From NCBI GenBank assembly GCA_024233875.1, contig JACKPB010000002.1, positions 62,001-126,000 of the forward strand: DNA of 64,000 nucleotides, given 5' to 3'. This DNA is from Leptospiraceae bacterium. Lineage in GTDB: Bacteria > Spirochaetota > Leptospiria > Leptospirales > Leptospiraceae. Numbering within the stretch: position 1 is the stretch's first letter; the number at the start of each line of letters is the position of its first letter. This document shows positions 8,599 to 17,364 of the stretch, piece by piece. The position numbers were made by a program, and so were the translations under genes. The notes beneath the pieces are model-generated. The model made no database searches. It was not told the DNA's origin and saw nothing but the letters and a program-made list of their open reading frames with translations.

Positions 8599-9417
8599 AT
8601 GTCATTTTCAAGTAAATTCAATCAACGTTTGCAGTCACTGAAGACTAATCTCTGTGTGGGTCTCGATCCCGAGTTAGAAAAACTTCCCGAGTTTCTGAGA
8701 AAAGAAGAAATGCCCCTGTTTACGTTTTCCAGGGAAATTATCGATTCTACGGCAGCTTATGCTACAGCTTACAAACCCAATATCGCTTTCTTCGAAAGAT
8801 ACGGCTCTAAGGGAATTCGGGAATTTGAACGCACCGTAGAGCACATCCGGACCAATCATTCCAATATCCCGATTGTCGCAGATGTAAAACGGGGAGATCT
8901 GGCAAATACCTCCAAAGAATATGCAGGCTATTATTTCGGAAGTCTCGGAGTGGATAGTATCACAGTGTCTCCTTACATGGGCGAAGATTCTCTTCTTCCT
9001 TATCTCGAACTGAGTGAGTCCCATATCTTCCTTCTCTGTTTGACATCTAACAAAGGTTCCGGAGACTTCCAAAAATTGAAATTGGCAAACGGGGAAGCAT
9101 TTTATAAAAATCTGGCTGAATTTTTCGAGCGATTGGAAACGTCTTACCCGGGAAAGATAGGCATTGTTGTAGGAGCCACCCATCCTAACGAGCTCTCCGC
9201 GCTCAGGGAGACCTCTCCCTCCCTCCACTTCCTGATTCCCGGATATGGAGCCCAGGGAGGGAAGCTGGAAGAGATTATGCCTATTGCGGGCAAACTTTCC
9301 CTGATCAATTCCTCCCGTTCCATCCTATTTGCTTCGGGCGGAAAGGACTTTGCAGAGATTGCAGGGAAAAAAGCAGAGGAAATACATAAGGAAATGTTAA
9401 TGTATTGGAAAGATTGA
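8599..9417 (+). CDS. pyrF: orotidine 5'-phosphate decarboxylase (type 2)
   Basis: 272 aa, the usual length of the longer bacterial class. It decarboxylates OMP to UMP, the last step of de novo pyrimidine synthesis. Substrate-phosphate and catalytic motifs are present: GLDPE near residues 21-25 and DVKRGD at 95-100 with catalytic Lys97; GATHP and the late GYGAQGG phosphate loop also fit. Its 3' end overlaps the convergent meaB-like gene by 21 bp. Confidence 0.95.
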   Translation: MSFSSKFNQRLQSLKTNLCVGLDPELEKLPEFLRKEEMPLFTFSREIIDSTAAYATAYKPNIAFFERYGSKGIREFERTVEHIRTNHSNIPIVADVKRGDLANTSKEYAGYYFGSLGVDSITVSPYMGEDSLLPYLELSESHIFLLCLTSNKGSGDFQKLKLANGEAFYKNLAEFFERLETSYPGKIGIVVGATHPNELSALRETSPSLHFLIPGYGAQGGKLEEIMPIAGKLSLINSSRSILFASGGKDFAEIAGKKAEEIHKEMLMYWKD

Positions 9418-10377
9418 TTCCATCTTTCCAATCACAAATTCTTCTAATTCCTCATAACTCATCGATCCACCCTTAGCCAGAGAGCGGAGCCTTTCCATCT
9501 CAGATTGGAGTAGAGGGGAAAGATAATTCATCCCTTTTCGTCCGTACTCGGCCAAAATCCACTTTTGGATTTGTGATTCTATTTCGCGATGCCTTTCTTT
9601 CTTCTTTTCAAGACTGAAAAAATGCTTCATCAATTCATCAATCCCCAATCGATTCAGGACGCTGGTGAGAAATACAGGGGGGAGGGTTGGCTTTTCATTC
9701 AGGGTATCTTTCAGAAATTCCAATGAATTGAGAAGCATATGATAGCTTCGATTGGCGAGTTCTTTCTCGTCACATTTGTTGATGACAAAACCATCCGGAA
9801 CTTCCATGATCCCACTCTTCATGAATTGGATCTGATCACCACCCAGAGGCGGAAGGACCAAAAAAGAAAAATCCGAAATTTTTGAAACTTCGATTTCATT
9901 CTGTCCGATTCCTACGGTCTCGATGAAAATGAATTCAAAGAAATACCTCAGGAGTCGAAGGACATGAAAGGTATAGGGATTGACTCCCCCGAGTTCCAGC
10001 TGGCTTGCCTGAGACCGGAAAAAGATTCGGTTTTCCCGGGCGGGAATCGTAAGGCGGGTTCGATCTCCCAAAATGGATCCTCCACTCTGAGAGCTACTGG
10101 GATCGATGGCTATGATTGCGAGTTTGATATCGGAATCAATCTCGAGAAACTTTCTGGAGATTTCCCCGAGAAGAGAAGATTTCCCGGCTCCGGGAGTTCC
10201 TGTGATTCCTATTGTTGTATTGCTTTTTGGGGGAATGGAATCCAGGAGGCGAAAGAGTTTTTTTCTATTGGAATTGGAGTCCCTTCGTTCCACTTCTGAG
10301 ATGAGTTTGGCAAGAGGATATTTCTCCCCCCGGGAGGCACCTTCTATCCATTCTACCCATTCATTTTCTCTATCCAT
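9397..10377 (-). CDS. meaB: MeaB/ArgK-type GTPase, methylmalonyl-CoA mutase chaperone
   Basis: 326 aa. P-loop GTPAGKS-type motif at 60-67 (GTPGAGKS), the characteristic DPSSSQSGGSILGDRTR segment, ETVGIGQNE switch and NKCD nucleotide-specificity motif (NKxD). These are the marks of the G3E family protein that protects and reloads adenosylcobalamin-dependent methylmalonyl-CoA mutase. No mutase gene is in the window. The stop region overlaps pyrF tail to tail. Confidence 0.92.
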   Translation of the reverse strand: MDRENEWVEWIEGASRGEKYPLAKLISEVERRDSNSNRKKLFRLLDSIPPKSNTTIGITGTPGAGKSSLLGEISRKFLEIDSDIKLAIIAIDPSSSQSGGSILGDRTRLTIPARENRIFFRSQASQLELGGVNPYTFHVLRLLRYFFEFIFIETVGIGQNEIEVSKISDFSFLVLPPLGGDQIQFMKSGIMEVPDGFVINKCDEKELANRSYHMLLNSLEFLKDTLNEKPTLPPVFLTSVLNRLGIDELMKHFFSLEKKKERHREIESQIQKWILAEYGRKGMNYLSPLLQSEMERLRSLAKGGSMSYEELEEFVIGKMESIFPIH

Positions 10378-10466
10378 CGGTTGATTTTCTGACTGGGGCT
10401 TGAAATGTCACGAAATTTTCAGAGATTTCCTTAATAGCTGTTGACGTAGGAAGTGGTAAAAAAAAT

Positions 10467-10862
10467 ATGGTGAAAGAGACTGTAAAAAGGAAGGTGAGTA
10501 CATTGGAAAAATTTCCTGAGTTAGAGTCATATTTTCAGAGTTTAACTGATACTACAGATAATATAGCTATTATCAACACACATTATGAAGCAGATCATGA
10601 AAAGGATTTTCAGGATCTAGAGAATATCTTTCAAAACATTCAATCGATTGAGTGGGAGACAGCTGACAATGGATACTACAATCTATTCACAAGCTACTTT
10701 ACCTTTCACGTGAAAATCATTGAAGAAATCATCAAGGAAGCCAGAGAGATTTTGAATCCGGACAAACGTGAATATCTGAAACTTTTGGTTACTTATAAGA
10801 AAAATGCTGATGACTGGTTTGCCAAATTGAAAAAGAAAAGGAAAGCAGTGCAGGCGGCATAA
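10467..10862 (+). CDS. small hypothetical protein, helical
   Basis: 131 aa, strongly charged, predicted mostly helical, with a Lys/Arg-rich C-terminus (KKKRK). No signal peptide or membrane segment. I do not recognise the family. It starts at an ATG 89 bp after the divergent meaB gene and is followed by a weak terminator-like hairpin, so it is probably transcribed alone. Confidence 0.7.
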   Translation: MVKETVKRKVSTLEKFPELESYFQSLTDTTDNIAIINTHYEADHEKDFQDLENIFQNIQSIEWETADNGYYNLFTSYFTFHVKIIEEIIKEAREILNPDKREYLKLLVTYKKNADDWFAKLKKKRKAVQAA

Positions 10863-10866
10863 ATCC

Positions 10867-10898
10867 GAGGGAATTCCTGTCTCCCTTCTTTTTTTCTT
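10867..10898 (+). terminator. weak rho-independent terminator
   Basis: A 5-bp stem AGGGA/TCCCT followed by a run of seven T about 10 bp after the stop codon of the small hypothetical gene. The stem is short, so support is modest. Confidence 0.4.
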
Positions 10899-10933
10899 GC
10901 ATTACCATCCCATTTCCAAAAGGATTCTAAGGG

Positions 10934-12343
10934 ATGGTATTCAACTCGATCGATTTTGTTTTCTTTTTCCCTATAGTCTATTTTCTTTATATTATTGGGA
11001 CCAAAAGATATCAGAATATCTTATTATTATTTTCCAGTTATTTTTTCTACGGATATTGGGACTACCGATATCTATCTTTATTGTTCATATCCACAGTGGT
11101 GGATTATTTTTCTTCCCTGGGAATCGTCCGTTCCACGTCTCCGGGCAGAAAAAAGTTTTTTCTGATCCTGAGTCTCGCTTCGAATCTCGGGATTCTCGGG
11201 TTTTTTAAGTACTTCAATTTCTTTTCCAAATCGACCACTGAGCTTCTCAATCATTTTGGCTTCCAGGCGGATTCATTTACGGTCAATTTTTTACTGCCCC
11301 TCGGGATCTCCTTCTATACTTTCCAGACTATGTCCTACACGATTGACGTCTACAAGGGCAAATTAGAACCGACATCCAACTTTTGGGACTTTGCTCTCTA
11401 TGTATCCTTCTTTCCTCAATTGGTCGCAGGTCCCATTGAAAGGGCCACCCATCTCCTACCTCAGATCAGCAAGCAAAGGATTCTCAATCTGGAAGAAACG
11501 AGCCGGGGAGTCTTTCTCATCCTACTCGGGTACTACAAGAAAGTCTACATTGCCGACAATCTTGCACTCATCGTGGATCCCATCTTCAATGATCCTTCCT
11601 CTTCAGGGAGTCAGGTTCTCTTTGCGAACTTTGTATTTTTCTTTCAAATCTATGGAGATTTTTCCGGTTATTCGGACATCGCCAGGGGACTTTCCAAGAT
11701 GCTGGGATTTGATTTGATGATGAACTTCAATCTTCCCGCATTTTCCCTGAATGTGGGAGACTTCTGGAGACGATGGCACATCTCGTTTATGAGTTGGTTG
11801 CGGGATTATGTTTACTTCAGTCTGGGTTCCAAAGACAGTTCGGAACTCAGAAAGAACATCAACAACCTAATTGTATTTTTCCTCTCCGGACTCTGGCATG
11901 GGGCCAATTGGACTTTTGTGATCTGGGGGACGATTTGTGGTTTCATCAATCTCGGTCACAAATACTTATCACCCTATCTTCCTTCCAGCCCTAAGAATCG
12001 GGTAGCCAGAGTCTTCTATCTGATGGGGGCTTTCTTTCTGACGATCAATTTTATTTCCTTCCCTCTGATCTACTTTCGATCCCCCTCAGTTGAGATCGCC
12101 TGGATGCACAACAAGGCGATCCTCCTGAATTTTGGAAGCTTGGATCCCAAACTGATCACAAAATTTGTGAAAAACATATTCTTTCTCATGGCTCTGGAAG
12201 TTTACATGTACAATACTGATGATGAATTTGCCATCTTCAGACTGCCTGTGTATTTGAGAGTTGCCTTCTATTTGATTTTCTTTTATTCAATTTTAATACT
12301 GGGGAATTTTGCTAACGATGCATTCATTTATTTCGTATTTTAA
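10934..12343 (+). CDS. MBOAT family O-acyltransferase (AlgI-like)
   Basis: 469 aa with 10 or more transmembrane helices. N-terminal half has the GYWDYRY and FKYFNFF segments typical of AlgI/DltB-type MBOAT proteins; FWRRWHISF is at 277-285 and the catalytic-site His322 in SGLWHGANW. Such proteins pass an acyl group from a cytoplasmic donor across the membrane to a periplasmic partner that acylates a polysaccharide or other cell-surface polymer. The next two overlapping genes are its likely partners. Confidence 0.93.
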   Translation: MVFNSIDFVFFFPIVYFLYIIGTKRYQNILLLFSSYFFYGYWDYRYLSLLFISTVVDYFSSLGIVRSTSPGRKKFFLILSLASNLGILGFFKYFNFFSKSTTELLNHFGFQADSFTVNFLLPLGISFYTFQTMSYTIDVYKGKLEPTSNFWDFALYVSFFPQLVAGPIERATHLLPQISKQRILNLEETSRGVFLILLGYYKKVYIADNLALIVDPIFNDPSSSGSQVLFANFVFFFQIYGDFSGYSDIARGLSKMLGFDLMMNFNLPAFSLNVGDFWRRWHISFMSWLRDYVYFSLGSKDSSELRKNINNLIVFFLSGLWHGANWTFVIWGTICGFINLGHKYLSPYLPSSPKNRVARVFYLMGAFFLTINFISFPLIYFRSPSVEIAWMHNKAILLNFGSLDPKLITKFVKNIFFLMALEVYMYNTDDEFAIFRLPVYLRVAFYLIFFYSILILGNFANDAFIYFVF

Positions 12344-13367
12344 AAAGTCTCCCGGACTCTGGATCACTGTTCTTATCGTGATTGTTTTTGAGATTTCTCT
12401 TTATTTCATACCCCGACTCTATTATTTAGATGGGACGGGCTCGTTCTTTGTCTATTTGAAGAGGGAGGTCGTGGAAACGAAAAATGATTTTGATATCATT
12501 ATCCTCGGAGACAGCCGTTCACTTTCTCTGAAAGGAATCAAGAAAGATTCGGGGTACAAGTACAGCGTCTACAACTTCAGTCTCCCCGCCGCCGGTCCGT
12601 ACTACTTTCGGTTCTTACTGGAAAAGTATCTGGTGTCCAACAAGAAACCCGGTCTGGTCGTCTTTGCGGGCGATCCCAATAATTTCAATCAGGACAAGAT
12701 GGGAAAGTTCAATGAGAATCCGAAGCTCTGGCAGACTTACAAGCATAGACTTCTCAATCTATTCAGTTACAAAGAAACCTTCCCGCAGTATGACGGGAAA
12801 GAATTGTTTTTTCTTTCCAAAGAATACTTTGCCAATATGTTTTACAGCGTACGATTTCGGGAGGTCCTGTCCGGATTCATCGGCGCCAGATTGTCCAGCA
12901 TCATCCATTTTGACTTTGCTCTCTACCAACGCAATCAAATCGTAGCGAAAATCATAGAAGAGAACAACGGGATGATCAACCTGGGAGATTTCTTTATGGC
13001 TCCGGAAGGAACCTCGGAAAAAGAAAGAATCCCACTCATAGAAACCCACAATCACGAAAGGATCAATACCCAACCCCTAGAAAATCTTGTGGACTATTGT
13101 GAAAAGCAGGGATTGAAACTTCTCATTCTCAGTCTTCCCAAGGTGGAAGGACTCCGCGATTCTCCTCTGATCCGAAAAGTGGACAATGAATACAAAAAAA
13201 TCGCCAATGAAAACAATCATGTGAACTACCTCGAATTTCAGGAAATGGACTATCCGGCCGATCTCTTTTCTGAGGCCATTCACTACAATTCCCGGGGTGA
13301 AAAGAAATTGAATGATGAGTTTTTGAATCGGGTGATCTATCAAATCTATGACATACTGGAAAAATAA
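12318..13367 (+). CDS. DUF1574 protein, SGNH-like acyltransferase partner (copy 1)
   Basis: 349 aa from ATG 12318 (a TTG at 12309 is too close to GGGGAA). One N-terminal membrane anchor, then an extracytoplasmic domain. The motif LGDSR with Ser66 and a late EAIHYNSRG (Glu-x-x-His) match the GDS and Asp/Glu-x-x-His blocks of SGNH/AlgJ/AlgX-type acetyltransferases. I recognise the family as DUF1574, known mainly from Leptospira. It overlaps the end of the MBOAT gene by 26 bp and is followed by a paralogue. Catalytic role is inferred from context and motifs. Confidence 0.8.
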   Translation: MHSFISYFKKSPGLWITVLIVIVFEISLYFIPRLYYLDGTGSFFVYLKREVVETKNDFDIIILGDSRSLSLKGIKKDSGYKYSVYNFSLPAAGPYYFRFLLEKYLVSNKKPGLVVFAGDPNNFNQDKMGKFNENPKLWQTYKHRLLNLFSYKETFPQYDGKELFFLSKEYFANMFYSVRFREVLSGFIGARLSSIIHFDFALYQRNQIVAKIIEENNGMINLGDFFMAPEGTSEKERIPLIETHNHERINTQPLENLVDYCEKQGLKLLILSLPKVEGLRDSPLIRKVDNEYKKIANENNHVNYLEFQEMDYPADLFSEAIHYNSRGEKKLNDEFLNRVIYQIYDILEK

Positions 13368-14428
13368 TGTTAAAGAATAAAATCCTTTTTTATCCAATCA
13401 TTCTCTTTCTGATGCTTTTTCTTGTGGACAAAGTCTTTCTCCTGGAATCAGTCAAAAAGTACATCAAATCCGATTTTACTCATATCTATTATGAAACTAG
13501 AGAGGCTGTTTTTGAAACCTTAGTCAATGATTCTGAGATCAAAAACAAAGAAAAGAAATTGATGCTGATTCTGGGATCTTCCAGACTTCTTTACTTTGAT
13601 GCAGATGAACTGAAGCAATACTATCCCGATTGGAAAATTTACAATCTGTCCTCAGCAGTCACCACACCTTCGTACTACTATTTCTATTTGGAAAAATTAC
13701 TGAAGGCGGGTGTATCTCCCGATGCCATCGTTCTTGAGTCCGACCCCAATCAGTTCAATGCAAACTCTCCTGTATTTCGCGGTTCCAATCTGACCTATAG
13801 TTTTGATCTACCCTTTGTCCTGAGATACGCCAATACCTTCGGCAGGGAAAATGTGAGCTTCTATCTGGCGAAGAGTTTATTTGCAGTGAGCAAAAACAAG
13901 CCGTATCTCGACAGAGCCTTTTCCCGATTTCGGGATCCGAATTTTGATAGCATATCAACAATGCAGGATGTCACCAGAAATTTCCTCATTCAAAACAGGG
14001 GAAATGCCCTCTCTTTGGTGGATGAATATGTAGAGAAAAACTATTGGATGTTGGAGACTACAAGTCAGAGGACTCTGGATTGGGTCTATGCGGGATACAA
14101 GCCATCAGAAATGCAATACGAGTTCTATGAGAAGATCCTAAAAGACATTCGAGCGAAAGAAATTGATCTACTCATTGTCTGGCCCCAGAGCTCTCCGCCT
14201 ATGCAAAGACTTCTGAAGAAGTCCGATTTCACCGAAGATTGGAAGACCCGTATCACGAAAATAAATCATAAGTATGGTTTTGAGATCCTGGATATGGATG
14301 ATACGGATGCCTATTCCTGCAATACATTTGTGGATGGGGGGCACATAGCGAAAGACTGCTACCGTCCTTTCATTCGATTCATCATGTCTGAGTACTACAA
14401 ACAGAAGAATGGAGTCAGAAAAGACTAA
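13367..14428 (+). CDS. DUF1574 protein, SGNH-like acyltransferase partner (copy 2)
   Basis: 353 aa, start ATG overlaps the previous stop by one base (TAATG). One N-terminal membrane segment. It shares with copy 1 a block ending ESDPNQFNAN (copy 1: AGDPNNFNQD). The SGNH-like blocks are altered: GSSR at 70-73 (Asp replaced by Ser) and DGGH near the C-terminus. The two copies are divergent, suggesting different acceptor specificity or one regulatory partner. Its stop overlaps the stop of the convergent 14425-16575 gene by 4 bp. Confidence 0.78.
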   Translation: MLKNKILFYPIILFLMLFLVDKVFLLESVKKYIKSDFTHIYYETREAVFETLVNDSEIKNKEKKLMLILGSSRLLYFDADELKQYYPDWKIYNLSSAVTTPSYYYFYLEKLLKAGVSPDAIVLESDPNQFNANSPVFRGSNLTYSFDLPFVLRYANTFGRENVSFYLAKSLFAVSKNKPYLDRAFSRFRDPNFDSISTMQDVTRNFLIQNRGNALSLVDEYVEKNYWMLETTSQRTLDWVYAGYKPSEMQYEFYEKILKDIRAKEIDLLIVWPQSSPPMQRLLKKSDFTEDWKTRITKINHKYGFEILDMDDTDAYSCNTFVDGGHIAKDCYRPFIRFIMSEYYKQKNGVRKD

Positions 14429-16575
14429 TCCAGATTGATACTGTTGAACTTATCAATATTATTTTTAGAGATCGGTCTGACGATTTCTTCTTTTCTTTCC
14501 GCAGTTATGATGATCGTAGGAGGATCGGGCTTTTTGGAAACTTTTTCTTCCTCTTCTTCCGGAGGCTCCACTGAAAACTCTATGGCTTCTTCTGTTTCAG
14601 TGTTGAATTCATCTTCGAAAGGTTGGTAGGCTGCATCCCGATGAAACGTATCCACTGAGGAAATGTTCACATCAGTTGCATCATAGCTTCCGGTATCCGG
14701 TAGTTGGGCGGGGATGAACTCGGTCTCCGGATCAAACTCCTCAATGATCAATTTGTCGAGGTTGAGGACATCAGGAAAAGGAACATCGTCCAAAAAGAGG
14801 TCAGGATCACGCAAATCCAGGTCTTGGTCTGAGAGATTGGAGGAGACCTTTTGGATGGATTCATTTTCTATCAAAAGTTCGGGTTCGGGGATTTCCAGCT
14901 GTTCTGTAATCAAGTAGTCATCGTCATCATCGGAATCCACATCATAATCGGGGATTCTATCATCCAAATCTATAATCAGGGTGTCTTCCGGATCCACTTC
15001 TGTGGGAATCACGGGTACTTTCTCTGAAGTCATATGGGGAGGTTTGAGAACGGGGGGAGCCTCCGGATTAGGCTCTTCAGGAAGGGTTTCAATGAGATCC
15101 GGTTCGGGGTCCGAAGGGGTAGTCTCTTCTGTCTTGGACGGTCCTGGCTCATCGGGAAGGGTCTCTATGAGGTCCGGTTCGAGATGAGGAGAGGGGATGT
15201 CTTCATCCAGCTCTCCCTGTTTTTCTTCTTCCTTCAAAAACTCTTCTTCTGTTTCTACAACCAGATCCGATTCAAATCCGAGATTTTCTACATTTCCTTC
15301 CAGAAGATTGCTATCAATCTTCATCTCGGTGTCGGGGAAAATATCTTCTATATCAATGTCATCGTCAGGGAAGAGAAAGCTATCAGGATCGAAGCTATCC
15401 GCCATCTCCATGAGATCTTCCACCAGCTTTTCTCCCTTCGGTTCCACTGCCGCCGGCTTGGGTTCTTCTTTAACTTCCGGTGCAGTCATCTCCTGACCGG
15501 ATTCCTGGGTCAGAGTTTCGGGTTCGGGAGAGAGTGGTGATTCCATCCCGACTTCGGGAGATTCTAAATGTGTTGATGGCTCAATGGATTCGGTTGATTC
15601 AGAAACCACTGAAGGTTCAGAGTCCGGGGTCTCTATTGGAGGGGTACTCTCCGAAACTTCGGGTGATTCCAAAACCTCCGAATGAGCTGGTTCGGACTCA
15701 ACAGTGGTCTCAGGACTAGAATCGGGAACAGGAACTTCATCTTTTTCTTCTACGAATTCCGGTTTGAATTCTTTGACTTCGAGATTTGTCGTATTGAAGA
15801 GTATAGGATTGGACTCAGTGAACAGAGGAAGTGGAGAATTTGCAGGAGAGAGAAGAGAACTTAGGTTTAGTTCTATATCTTTCTTTCCTTCCTCTGTGTC
15901 AATAGATACTGAAATAGGAGGAAGATTCGTTTCCGGAACTTCTTCAAACGTCTTCGCTGTTCCATTCTTATGGAGTTTCTTTACGGTTCCCAGCTTTTCT
16001 TCGGGTTTGTGCTTGAGAGAGCGGAATGTTAAATAGTACTCTCCATAGATAAAATTTTTATAGAGTTCGAGGCTTTCTCTGAAATTCTCTCTTCCGGAGA
16101 AAACTTTGTCTTCAAACAGGAACGAGATGATGTCATCCACGCTGATCGTTTCATCCAGAAGAAACAATCCCGAAGACACAAAGGCAATGACTTTTTCTGA
16201 AATATGGGAAGGGAGAATGAATAAGGTTTTGCGTTTGGCGATAGTTTTATTGAAAACTTCTAATTTGGTTGCATAGTTGAGGAAATGGTCTCTCGCATTT
16301 TCCTCGATACTTACAGGGAGTTCATCAAAGTCATAGGTGGAGGACTTGATACCTCTACGTTCGTATTCTTCTTTTGCTCTTTCCCATTCGAATTCTCCCT
16401 TGCGAAATCCGGAAAAAATAATGTTTCTGGTGTTTGTTCTTTTTAGGAGATCCAGGGTATCGGATACTAATTTGGTATGATCGATCGTATCCCGTTCCGC
16501 ATAGGGCAGGATATGAAAATAAAAGACGGAACCGCTTCTCGAATACGGAATGTAGTTTCTTTCCAATCGAATCAT
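14425..16575 (-). CDS. large acidic protein with globular N-terminus and long disordered region
   Basis: 716 aa, no signal peptide. Residues 1 to about 220 look globular; from about 220 onward the chain is dominated by Glu, Asp, Pro, Ser and Thr in short repeated units such as PDLIETLPDEP, and is probably disordered. The N-terminal part has the strand-helix order of a dual-specificity phosphatase (HILPYAE, then FILPSH where a Cys-x5-Arg loop would be) but without the catalytic Cys; this is a speculative fold guess. No family recognised. A 9-bp AT-rich hairpin lies in its leader (16591-16615). Confidence 0.65.
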   Translation of the reverse strand: MIRLERNYIPYSRSGSVFYFHILPYAERDTIDHTKLVSDTLDLLKRTNTRNIIFSGFRKGEFEWERAKEEYERRGIKSSTYDFDELPVSIEENARDHFLNYATKLEVFNKTIAKRKTLFILPSHISEKVIAFVSSGLFLLDETISVDDIISFLFEDKVFSGRENFRESLELYKNFIYGEYYLTFRSLKHKPEEKLGTVKKLHKNGTAKTFEEVPETNLPPISVSIDTEEGKKDIELNLSSLLSPANSPLPLFTESNPILFNTTNLEVKEFKPEFVEEKDEVPVPDSSPETTVESEPAHSEVLESPEVSESTPPIETPDSEPSVVSESTESIEPSTHLESPEVGMESPLSPEPETLTQESGQEMTAPEVKEEPKPAAVEPKGEKLVEDLMEMADSFDPDSFLFPDDDIDIEDIFPDTEMKIDSNLLEGNVENLGFESDLVVETEEEFLKEEEKQGELDEDIPSPHLEPDLIETLPDEPGPSKTEETTPSDPEPDLIETLPEEPNPEAPPVLKPPHMTSEKVPVIPTEVDPEDTLIIDLDDRIPDYDVDSDDDDDYLITEQLEIPEPELLIENESIQKVSSNLSDQDLDLRDPDLFLDDVPFPDVLNLDKLIIEEFDPETEFIPAQLPDTGSYDATDVNISSVDTFHRDAAYQPFEDEFNTETEEAIEFSVEPPEEEEEKVSKKPDPPTIIITAERKEEIVRPISKNNIDKFNSINLD

Positions 16576-16590
16576 AATAGTATCTTGAGT

Positions 16591-16615
16591 GTTCTAATTC
16601 TATAAAAATTAGAAC
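16591..16615 (-). promoter_or_regulatory. AT-rich stem-loop in the leader of the acidic-protein gene
   Basis: Perfect 9-bp inverted repeat (16591-16599 with 16607-16615) with a 7-nt loop, ending 15 bp before the start codon at 16575. It could be an operator or an RNA hairpin affecting initiation. The stem is A/T-rich, so it would be weak as RNA. Confidence 0.3.
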
Positions 16616-16668
16616 CTATCTCCAAAATCGTATAGTTTTTGAATTCTACAAGTAAATAAGAAAAATTG

Positions 16669-17364
16669 TTAATTTTTCATTTTTGTGAGATCAACATTGA
16701 ATTCATACCCTGAGAAAAGGGCTTCCACCCGAATCTCATTTCTCACACCATTTTCAAAATATATGGCTCTCAGTTTTGTGAAGGATGGTTCCTGGTAAGG
16801 AAGGTCCAAATCAAAAAAAATCTCTGTTTTGTACTCTTCAATGTTTCCTGATTTGATTGTCGGTTCCTTGATCATCCGTAAGATCTTTAAATTTTGCTTT
16901 CGAATCCAAATTTCTCCCTTATGGGATCCCTGAAACTGAACTTTGGGAAGCACCAGAAATTTGATGCTGTACTCATCTTCCTCCAGAAAGGAGAAGCTAT
17001 GTTTTTCCAGCCCCTCTTTGGATATCCAAACTATATCTTTCTTACTACTTTTTTCATATTCCTGGTTTGTGATGGGTATGTTCTGTCCGTTTATGTTTCT
17101 CTCTTTTAAGAAAAACAAAAATCGATCGGGTGGCAAAAAGTAACCGTACTGTTTCCTTTTTTCTAAAAACGATTTCTCCGAATTCTTTATCTCGGATCGA
17201 ATCTCCTGAAACACTCTATAATTTTTCAGGCTTTTTCTCTCCCTCTCGTAAATCTCTGAACTTTTGAGAACAGTTTCCGGTGTCTCCGAACGAATTCCAA
17301 AACTGAAACCGAAAAATATGCTAAAAAAGAAGCTTGCGACTAAAATCCGGTTTTTTCTGGTCAT
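16669..17364 (-). CDS. exported protein, LolA-like fold possible
   Basis: Start placed at the ATG at 17364 (231 aa), where a clean signal peptide begins (MTRKNRILV then a Phe-rich core), rather than 17400. The mature protein is rich in alternating beta segments ending with EALFSGYEFNVDLTKM. Outer-membrane lipoprotein-sorting (LolA/DUF4292-like) proteins look like this, but that is a weak match. The gene begins inside the end of the M30-type protease gene (44-bp overlap), so it is translationally coupled to it. Confidence 0.65.
   Translation of the reverse strand: MTRKNRILVASFFFSIFFGFSFGIRSETPETVLKSSEIYERERKSLKNYRVFQEIRSEIKNSEKSFLEKRKQYGYFLPPDRFLFFLKERNINGQNIPITNQEYEKSSKKDIVWISKEGLEKHSFSFLEEDEYSIKFLVLPKVQFQGSHKGEIWIRKQNLKILRMIKEPTIKSGNIEEYKTEIFFDLDLPYQEPSFTKLRAIYFENGVRNEIRVEALFSGYEFNVDLTKMKN

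Noticed and set aside
14435..16036. Several plus-strand frames opposite the acidic protein gene, Ser-rich
   Set aside because: They arise from the complement of Glu/Asp/Ser codons in the low-complexity region.
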